In this document: in pieces, positions 57,189-64,000 of the stretch
How the letters are laid out: every line of letters starts with the position of its first letter
Numbering within the stretch: the first letter of the stretch is position 1
Assembly: GCF_053574225.1 (NCBI RefSeq)
Contig: NC_135615.1
Coordinates: 68,167,020-68,231,019, forward strand
Source: Canis aureus
Lineage: Eukaryota > Chordata > Mammalia > Carnivora > Canidae
Direction: 5' to 3'
Length of the DNA: 64,000 nucleotides
Notes under the pieces: model-generated
What the model saw: only the letters and a program-made list of their open reading frames with translations
Databases searched by the model: none
What the model was told of the DNA's origin: nothing
Position numbers and translations under genes: made by a program

Positions 57189-58213
57189 CTGGGTGAGAGA
57201 GATAGCTCATGAAATAAATTGGAAATGCATTTGAAAAGGAAGCAGAGCTTTCGGTAATTAAGTATTTAACTATCTGACTAATCCTATGTTCTGGCGACAT
57301 CTACTAATTCTGTAACAGTGAAACTCCATTTTCCCAGCAGATGTAGAAATGCTGCAATAAAAAAAAAAAAATCCTATGATGAAATTTGTGTTGATTTATC
57401 CTTCTTTTAAGTAAGTAAGCCAATTGCTTCAAAAATAGCATACAATATTTCTACATTGACTTGGCTAAAACTTTAAGGGATATTCTATATTGGAAAAAAT
57501 CTACCAAAGATTTTTTTTTTTTAATTTGCTGTTACAGAATAAAGGCAATTTTTAGTTATCAATCCCTTTATGCAATGGCCATTTGGATTCAAAGAAACAC
57601 AGATTGAAGTAGACACATGCCTTCTTTGTTCTGCCATATGTTTAATAATGTCAGGGTGGGCACTTTAGTCAAGGATGCCTTCAAATAAATACACATCCAG
57701 TATGATACATGATGTATGTGGGTGGGTACAGTTTTGCATTCTTGGGTCTTAGTTTAAAATCAATCGTCCACTGTTTATACTATTTGTTTTTAAAAAGAAA
57801 AAAACAGCTAACATCTAACTAATAAGTGAAGTTAAGATGTTCTTCTGTTCTTAAGTTCCTTTTTTTTACCATGGATCAAAAGGTAATGAGAGTTACCCAC
57901 TATTGCAAATCAAAGGAACTTATTCATTATTTCACTAAATCTTAACAAAAATATCTGGCAATCATCCTCACTTGATAAAAAGCATCACCAGTCTCCTTAA
58001 AAAGCATATTACAATTATCTCCTCTTCCAACTGCAGATCTCATATACCAGGGGTTAGAAGGAATAATGATCATTTTAACATAGCATTGTCAATGTCAGAC
58101 AAAAGTAAGTTGTCATTAGAACATTATTCCTCCCTTCATATGCAGGAACTACAATAAAACTACCATGATTTTGCTCTATGCTGTATTTTTTTGTCTAATG
58201 TCCTACACAAGTG
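57189..58213. other. Intronic sequence, nothing recognised
   Basis: No repeat family recognised apart from short A and T runs (57358-57370, 57509-57521). Confidence 0.4.
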
Positions 58214-58404
58214 TTTTTTTTTTTAAAGATTTTATTTATTTATTCATGAGAGACAGAGAGAGAGAGAGAGAGAGGCAGAGACACAGGCAGAGGGAGAAGC
58301 AGGCTCCATGCAGGGAGCCCAATGTGGGACTCAATCCTGGGACTCCAGGATCATGCCTGGGGCTGAAGGCAGGCACTAAACTGCTAAGCCACCCAGGGAT
58401 CCCC
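58214..58404 (-). repeat. SINEC (CAN-SINE)
   Basis: Reverse SINE from 'aaagattttatttatttatt' to 'ccacccagggatcccc'. Target-site duplication 'acaagtgttttt' / 'accagtgtttta'. Confidence 0.93.
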
Positions 58405-58803
58405 ACCAGTGTTTTAATAGAGGCAAATTATGGCATAGGTAACAATGGACCAGGCATTAATACATGAAGGAAACAGTACGCTTTGGGTTAAATGAGTTCA
58501 AATTTGTTTCCAACTCCTACTTTATCTAAAAACAAAAGCAAAAACAAAAACAAAAAAAAATGAAGTACTTCTAAAATTGTCTTTAAAATAATTCTCTGCC
58601 CCTAATTTCAATAAGCATTTAACCAAAACAAAATATTTCAGAATAAATCATCCACTATAGAGTTCTATTTTAATGAAGTTCTCTTATTTCTCAATTCTTC
58701 TGCAAATAAAATAGAAACCAGAAGAGTATTTCTCTTCTGAGAGAGTAAAAGAATAGTTGCATGTGAGTAAAAACATTTAGGCCACCAATCTATATTTTAT
58801 TAC

Positions 58804-58925
58804 CTTTTCAAAGATTTAAAGTGAATCTGATGATCCAAAATAATTCCTACATTTTCCACCAGGCTCTGGTAATATTCTACCTCTTTAACAAGCTCTGTGG
58901 GTGTAAACTCAAGTTTTAATATGAT
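58804..58925 (-). other. Orphan exon-like open segment, unidentified
   Basis: Minus-strand segment of 122 nt with acceptor-like gttctttag at its start and donor-like AAAAG|gtaataaa at its end. Reading from the first base gives 40 codons with no stop, then AG. The translation IILKLEFTPTELVKEVEYYQ followed by SLVENVGIILDHQIHFKSLK is rich in charged and aliphatic residues with coiled-coil-like spacing. It looks like real protein, more so than other open frames here. I do not recognise the family; it is not PHKB sequence as I know it. Its end phase would join in frame to the PHKB exon at 57188. It could be an alternative PHKB exon, an exon of a nested gene, or chance. Confidence 0.4.
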
Positions 58926-59356
58926 CTAAAGAACACTTTGACTGAATAAATGAAAGAACTTTAATCTGTGCATTTACTGATTACAAGCTATATATGAGTG
59001 TTGAGATATTTCTAATATATCAAATCCTGCAATTATATCTGAACTAGAATTTTATACTTATAAATATATATCCAGTGAAGAAACTGAACATTTGAATCCT
59101 ATTGTTAGTGCATTATGTCCCTACAAGCAAGCTTAAAGGAAAATAAAATCAATACTGTTTGGTAGAAATTGTCATATGATCTGATTGTTTACCAACAGTA
59201 ACTAGGGCCACCTATTATTCTCAACTCCTAAAACAGCTATAAATCTGATAACTGGGAGGAAATATGCTGATTTCATGCAGAAGTCTACCTCTCTCTCTCT
59301 CTTGGATAGTGCTTCAAAGGTATATCCTCAATGTTGGCTGTGTATTCTCATTTTTC

Positions 59357-59395
<39 letters not shown>

Positions 59396-59791
59396 TTTAG
59401 ACCATCTACACATACTCTTTGAAGTCAATACTCTTCAAAAAATTACTCCTCTCAAATATAAAAAAGAACTAAATTCCATATTTGAAGCCTAATGTAAAGT
59501 CATTTTTTTCACTAGAAATCATTAGAAACAAAAAATGAAAAAACATTACATAATACCTTTTAACATAGCATAAAGTATAGAATCAAGATTCATTTAACAG
59601 ATTTTGTGTAATTGAGTAGGTTCAGAAAGTTTTAAACTGAGCCATGTAAACAAAAATAAGTATACATAATGAAATTATAACTATATAATAAAATAATTAT
59701 ATTAGTTATAATATATAGTTATATATAATTTAATTTTAAACAGCAGTACATTGAGAACTGCAACATGACATATGATATTTTACTATATTTT
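58926..59791. other. Intronic sequence with (TA)n(CA)n microsatellite
   Basis: (TA)6 followed by (CA)12 lies at about 59359-59394. No repeat family was recognised elsewhere. Confidence 0.5.
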
Positions 59792-59987
59792 AATTTTTTT
59801 AAATTTTATTTATTTTGAGAGAGAGAGAGAGCACACATAAGTAGAAAAGGAAAGGAAAAGAGAATCCCAAGCAGACTCCATACTAAGTGCAGAGCTAGAC
59901 ACAGGGCTCAATCACAGGACCCTGAGATAATGACCCAAGCTAAAACCAACAGTCAGACACTTAACCGACTGCACCACCCAGGCACCC
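59792..59987 (-). repeat. SINEC, older subtype
   Basis: Reverse element: 'attttatttattttgagaga', 'gaccctgagataatgaccca' and 'caccacccaggcaccca'. Strongly diverged older carnivore type. Confidence 0.85.
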
Positions 59988-60005
59988 ATATAAATGATAC
60001 TTTAA

Positions 60006-60191
60006 GGGACACCTGGGTGGCTCAGTGGTTGAGCGTCTGCCTCCGTCTCAGGGCTTGACCCCGGAATCCAGGATTGAGTCCCACATTAGGCTCCCTGTGC
60101 GGAGCCCGCTTCTCCCTCTACCTATATCTCTGCCTCTCTCTCTCTCTGCATGTCTCTCATGAATAAATAAATAAAATCTTTAAAAATAAAC
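60006..60191 (+). repeat. SINEC (CAN-SINE)
   Basis: 'gggacacctgggtggctcag' head and 'aaataaataaaatcttt' tail. It starts about 20 bp after the previous, oppositely oriented SINE. Confidence 0.92.
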
Positions 60192-60213
60192 AAACAAGCA
60201 AAAAGTCAAACAT

Positions 60214-60402
60214 AGGGCCACTGGGTGGCTGAGTCAGTTAAGCCTCTGCCTTCAGTTCAGGTCATGATCTCAGGGTCATGGAATCAAGCCCCACATAGGG
60301 CTCTCTGCTTAGCAGGGAGTCTGTTTCTCCTTCTCCCCCTCCCTCAACACATGCTCTCTCTCTCTCTGTCAAATAAATAAAATATTTTAAAAAATAAAAA
60401 AT
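60214..60402 (+). repeat. SINEC, older subtype
   Basis: 'agggccactgggtggctgag' head, 'caaataaataaaatatttta' tail. Target-site duplication 'aaaaagtcaaacata' on both sides. Confidence 0.92.
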
Positions 60403-60810
60403 AAAAAGTCAAACATACTAGTTTTTCTTCCCTCCTCTAAAATAAAGTGCAACCATAATACTATATTCAAAAAAAACTATTTCAAAGTGTATTTTTGCAA
60501 AGAAATCACCTCACTGTTTCTAATAATAAACTATCTAATTAAGTAAATAACACCAAATTATACTCTTACATGAGTATAAAATATAAATGTGCATAAAATC
60601 TTTTTAAGCCCTCAGTACACATACACAAATCCAAACAGGTATGAGGTTTCATGAGATTGTTAATAAGACTGAGAACTAATGCAATGAGAATAATCAAATT
60701 ACTCACAATTTTTAAAAATTAATAATTTTATATCATACATTCATTAACAGAAATACATATAAGTTTCTAAAGAGAAAATATTGACAGCTTAATTTTTCAG
60801 GAATTCTTCT
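60403..60810. other. Intronic sequence, nothing recognised
   Basis: No repeat family or exon recognised. Confidence 0.4.
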
Positions 60811-61002
60811 TTTTTTTTTTTTTTAAATGTTTATTTATTTATGATAGTCACAGAGAGAGAAAGAGAGAGAGGCAGAGACACAGGCAGAGGGAGAAGCAGG
60901 CTCCATGCACCGGAAGCCCGATGTGGGATTCGATCCCGGGTCTCCAGGATCGCGCCCTGGGCCAAAGGCAGGCGCCAAACCCCTGCGCCACCCAGGGATC
61001 CC
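60811..61002 (-). repeat. SINEC_Cf-like young CAN-SINE
   Basis: Reverse SINE with 'tttatgatagtcacagagag' and an intact head 'gcgccacccagggatccc'. Target-site duplication 'caggaattcttc' on both sides. Confidence 0.96.
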
Positions 61003-61063
61003 AGGAATTCTTCCTAATGTAATCTTCTGTATGACTTCATTGCCATTAACAAGTAGAACTAGA

Positions 61064-61255
61064 GGGCAGCCAGAGTGGCTCAGCGGTTTAGTGCCGCCTT
61101 CAGCCCAGGGTGTGATCCTGGAGACCCAGGATGGAGTCCCACGTCAGGCTCCCTGCGTGGAGCCTGCTTTTCCCTCTACCTGTGTCTCTGCTTCTCTCTC
61201 TGTCTGTGTCTCTCATGAATAAATAAATAAAATCTTAAAAAAAAAAAAAAAAAAG
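61064..61255 (+). repeat. SINEC (CAN-SINE)
   Basis: 'gggcagccagagtggctcag' head, 'aaataaataaaatctt' plus about 18 A. Target-site duplication 'aacaagtagaact' / 'aacaagtagaatt'. Confidence 0.93.
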
Positions 61256-61354
61256 AAACAAGTAGAATTGGAAACAAATCTTCTATTAATTTTACATGGA
61301 AATTCTCTAAACAAATCATCACAACCTAATATTGCAAAAGTAAAAAAGGACTTT

Positions 61355-61589
61355 GGGATCCCTGGGTGGCGCAGCGGTTTGGCGCCTGCCTTTGGCCCAG
61401 GGTGCGATCCTGGAGACCCGGGATCGAGTCCCACGTCGGGCTCCCAGGGTGCGATCCTGGAGACCCGGGATCGAGTCCCACGTCGGGCTCCCTATATGGA
61501 GCCTGCTTCTCCCTCTGCCTGTGTCTCTGCCTCTCTCTCTCTCTCTCTGTGTGACTATCATGAATAAATAAAATCTTTAAAAAAAAAAA
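61355..61589 (+). repeat. SINEC_Cf-like young CAN-SINE with 47 bp internal duplication
   Basis: Intact head 'gggatccctgggtggcgcag' and end 'gtgactatcatgaataaata'. A 47 bp unit covering the B-box region is present twice in exact tandem at 61396-61442 and 61443-61489. Target-site duplication 'aaaagtaaaaaaggacttt' / 'aaaagtaaaaaggacttt'. Confidence 0.96.
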
Positions 61590-62019
61590 GTAAAAAGGAC
61601 TTTAATAATTCTGTTATAAGTACCCCTGCAATTCTCCAAAAGGGAAACAATTTCCTTGCTAGTAATATAAAAAATGTAATGCTTTATATACAAAAGAAAA
61701 CAAATTATCCAGGGAGTTGGTACATACACAGTGTGCCCACAAAGAAAGGATGTGAAATTCTCTATCAAATGTTTAAAGCTTTCTGAGGAAAGTCATATAC
61801 ACTTCTATTTTTTAAAGCAATATTCCCTATTCCCCCAAAATTTTATTTAGGAAATGTTCAGGACTATAGAAAAATATCTTAAAAACAAGGACATTCACCT
61901 ACATACCTATAATATTATTATTACATCCAAGGAATTTAATATTGTTACTAAATTATCTAATATATATGCTATAACAAATTTGTCCAATCATACCCAAAAT
62001 ATAACTTTTAGGATTTATT
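61590..62019. other. Intronic sequence, nothing recognised
   Basis: AT-rich, no repeat family or exon recognised. Confidence 0.4.
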
Positions 62020-62195
62020 TTTTTAAATATTTTATTTATTCATGAGAGACACAGAGAGAGACAGAGACACAGACATAGGCAGAGGGAGAAGCAGGCTCCA
62101 TGCTGGGAGCCCAATGCAGGACTCAATCCCTGGACCCAAGGAATATGCCCTGAGCCAAAGGCAGACGCTTAACCGCTGAGCCACCCAGGCATCCC
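62020..62195 (-). repeat. SINEC (CAN-SINE)
   Basis: Reverse SINE from 'tttaaatattttatttattc' to 'gccacccaggcatccc'. Target-site duplication 'aggatttattt' / 'agaatttattt'. Confidence 0.93.
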
Positions 62196-62275
62196 AGAAT
62201 TTATTTCTAATTTATGATCCAATCAAGTACTGGAATTTAGTGTCATGTTTATTTTCTGTTGAGTGATTTAACATT

Positions 62276-64000
62276 TTAGATTTTTTCCTTTTTTTAGATG
62301 AAGTATAATTAACATAGTGTTACATTAGTTTCAGGTATACAATATAATGATTCAACAACAAATGTTAGTTAGTGCTCATCAAGAAAAGTGTACTCTGGAT
62401 CTCCTTTATCTATTCCACCCATCTAGCAACCACCAGTTTGTTCTCTGCATTTAAAAGTATGCTTTTTTGTTTGCTTCTTTTTTCTTTTGTTCATTTGTTT
62501 TCTTAAATTCCATGAGCAAAACCATATGGAATGTGTCTTTCTCTGACTTATTTTTCTTGGCATTATACCCCCTACATCCCTCCATGTTGCTGTTAATAGA
62601 AAGATTTCATTCTTTTTTATGTCTAAGTAATATTCCTCTGTGTGTGTGTTTGTGTGACATCCACATTTTCCTTATCCATTCACCAATGAATGGACACTTG
62701 GAACATTTCTAGGTACGGAAACAATGGTTTTGTATCTATGGCATTGTCAATAATGTTACAACAAACATTGGGGTGCATAAATCTTGTTGAATTAGTGTTG
62801 TCATATTCTTTGGGTAAATAGAAAGTAGAAGAATTACTGAATGATATGGTAATTCTATTTTACGTTTTTGAAGAACCTTCATAGTGTTTTTTCAGTGGCT
62901 GTACCAATTTTATTCCCATCAACAGTGCACAAGAGTTCTTTTATCTCCATTCTCTGTAATACTTGTAATTTCTGGTGTTTTTTATTTTAGCCATTTTGAG
63001 AGGTATAAAGTGTTATTTTACTGTGGTTTTAATTTTCATTTCCCTAATAATTATTGATGCTTTTTCTGTGGTATTGGTTGTTATTACTCCCTCATTTCCA
63101 GTTTTCTGGTTTTGAGTCTTTTTTTTTGGTCCTGGCTAAAGGTGTAATTACTTTGTTGAGATTTACAAAGAATCACCTCATTAATCTTTTTTTGTCTCTA
63201 TTTTATTTATTTCTATTCTAATCTTTACTATTACCTTTCTTCTACTGGCATTGCTCATTCTTCGTTTACTAGATCTTTTGGTTGTAAGATAAATTTTTCT
63301 TGAAGGAGGTCTGCATTGCTATAATGGCCCCTCTTAAAACAGGTTTTGCTTTATCCCCCAAATTCTGGATCATTGTGTTTTTTTTTTTCCTTTTCTTTTC
63401 TTTTTAAGATTTATTCATTTATTTGAGAGACAGAGAGAAAGAGAGAGCACAAACAGGAGGGGTAGAAGGAGACAGAGAGAGAATCTTAAGCAAACACCAT
63501 ACTGGGTGCAGAGCCCAATACAGGACTTGATCTCACAACCCTGATTCAGGACCTGAGTTGAAAACAAGAGTCAGATGCTTAACTGATTGAGCCACCCAGA
63601 CATCTCATGTTTTCATATTCATTTGCCTGCATGTAGTTTTTTATTTGTTGACACATTCATTGTTTAGCAGAATGTTATTTAGTCTCCGTGTATTTGTGCC
63701 CATTCCAAACTTTGTTTTTATGATTACATTCTAGTTTCATACTGTTTGGGTTATAATAGATGCATATTATTTCAGTCTTTTTGAATCTATAGAGACTTCT
63801 TTGGTGACCTAAGTCTCCTGGAGACTATTCCATGTGCAGTTGAAAGGAATGTGTATTCTACTTATTTTGGGTGGAATATTCTGAATATATGTTAGGTCCA
63901 TCTGATCCATTGTGTCATCCAAGGCCACTGTTTCCTTGTTGACTTCCTGTCCAATTTATCTATCCATTGATGTAAGTGGGGTATTAAAGTCCCCCACTAT
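62276..64000 (-). mobile_element. LINE-1, antisense, running off the window end
   Basis: Minus-strand L1 with its 3' end at the left ('agtataattaacatagtgtt', 'caaccaccagtttgttctct'). It continues through ORF2 3' text ('accaatgaatggacacttgg', 'aacattggggtgcataaatc') and, after a jump near 63060, earlier ORF2 text ('aattactttgttgagattta', 'aatgtgtattctacttattt') to base 64000. The jump suggests an internal deletion or two joined fragments. No intact ORF. Same orientation as PHKB. Confidence 0.85.
63378..63606 (-). repeat. SINEC, older subtype, in L1
   Basis: Reverse element: C/T-rich start, 'aagatttattcatttatttg', 'gagagagagcacaaacagga' inner part and 'gccacccagacatctca'. Diverged older type inserted in L1 ORF2. 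Confidence 0.85.

Larger units (their letters stand above)
1..64000 (-). other. PHKB: PHKB gene body (internal part; five exons and their introns)
   Basis: The whole window lies inside one minus-strand gene, phosphorylase kinase regulatory subunit beta. PHKB is one of four subunit types (alpha, beta, gamma, delta) of the (αβγδ)4 holoenzyme that activates glycogen phosphorylase; beta is a large regulatory subunit, and its loss is known to cause glycogen storage disease type IX. Five exons were found that join in frame with matching phases. Their order by decreasing coordinate gives the known N-terminal protein order. The exons encoding the first ~102 residues are expected above 64000, and those after ~residue 258 below 1. 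No promoter, start codon or polyadenylation site belonging to the gene was seen. Identity rests on recalled family sequence and is very secure. Confidence 0.95.

Noticed and set aside
61268..61571. Cluster of open frames up to 99 codons on both strands
   Set aside because: All run through a SINE. The same peptide text (e.g. GLAPAFGPG, SASLSLSL) recurs wherever this SINE occurs.
57189..64000. Preceding PHKB exon (expected to end Leu-Ala-Tyr-Arg)
   Set aside because: No matching segment was found. The only exon-like candidate here, 58804-58925, encodes unrelated sequence.

Overview
The window is vertebrate intronic DNA, almost certainly from a canid. The strongest sign is the density of CAN-SINE (SINEC) retroposons: about 46 copies in 64 kb, on both strands. 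Each has a tRNA-like head (ggatccctgggtggc...), a CT-rich middle and an AATAAA/A-rich tail, and many are bounded by clear target-site duplications. Carnivore LINE-1 3' ends and at least one young-looking L1 stub agree with this. No bacterial-type genes, CRISPR arrays, rRNA or genuine tRNA genes were seen.

One protein-coding gene can be supported. Five consecutive exons on the minus strand (57188-57089, 51040-50933, 47072-46992, 18760-18645, 2724-2661) join in frame, each with an AG acceptor and a GT donor. They encode about 156 contiguous residues of the glucoamylase-like N-terminal domain of phosphorylase kinase regulatory subunit beta (PHKB), roughly residues 103-258 of the mammalian protein. 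Transcription runs from high to low coordinates. The first exons lie beyond 64000 and the rest of the gene lies before position 1, so the window is an internal slice of PHKB. Its introns are about 15.9, 28.2, 3.9 and 6.0 kb, with partial introns at both ends.

Layout: 1-2660 partial intron with SINEs and a MIR; 2661-2724 exon; 3.9-10.9 kb an old sense L1 carrying an MLT1 LTR and five SINEs, then an inverted L1 piece; 15.5-18 kb an antisense L1 with a target-site duplication; 18.6 kb exon; 20-24 kb another old sense L1; 25.5-28.3 kb an MLT1 LTR and antisense L1 pieces; 28.7-33.4 kb a SINE cluster, one copy with a large GGGGA/GGGAA expansion; 36.7-39 kb L1; 40.7-42.3 kb two L1 3' stubs and an ERVL LTR; 44.3-46.6 kb SINEs, including a SINE within a SINE; 47.0 kb exon; 48.4-49.4 kb an ancient Mutator-like (MULE) DNA transposon remnant with recognisable terminal inverted repeats; 50.9 kb exon; 52.2-53.0 kb a solo retroviral LTR with a duplicated U3 segment; 57.1 kb exon; 58.8 kb an orphan exon-like segment of unknown identity; 58.2-62.2 kb a SINE cluster; 62.3-64 kb antisense L1.

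The best candidates for something undescribed are the orphan splice-flanked open segment at 58804-58925 and the MULE remnant at 48394-49420. Everything else fits ordinary mammalian intron biology. All identifications were made by eye. Repeat boundaries are good to about 5-20 bp where target-site duplications are visible and poorer for old L1 and MIR fragments.
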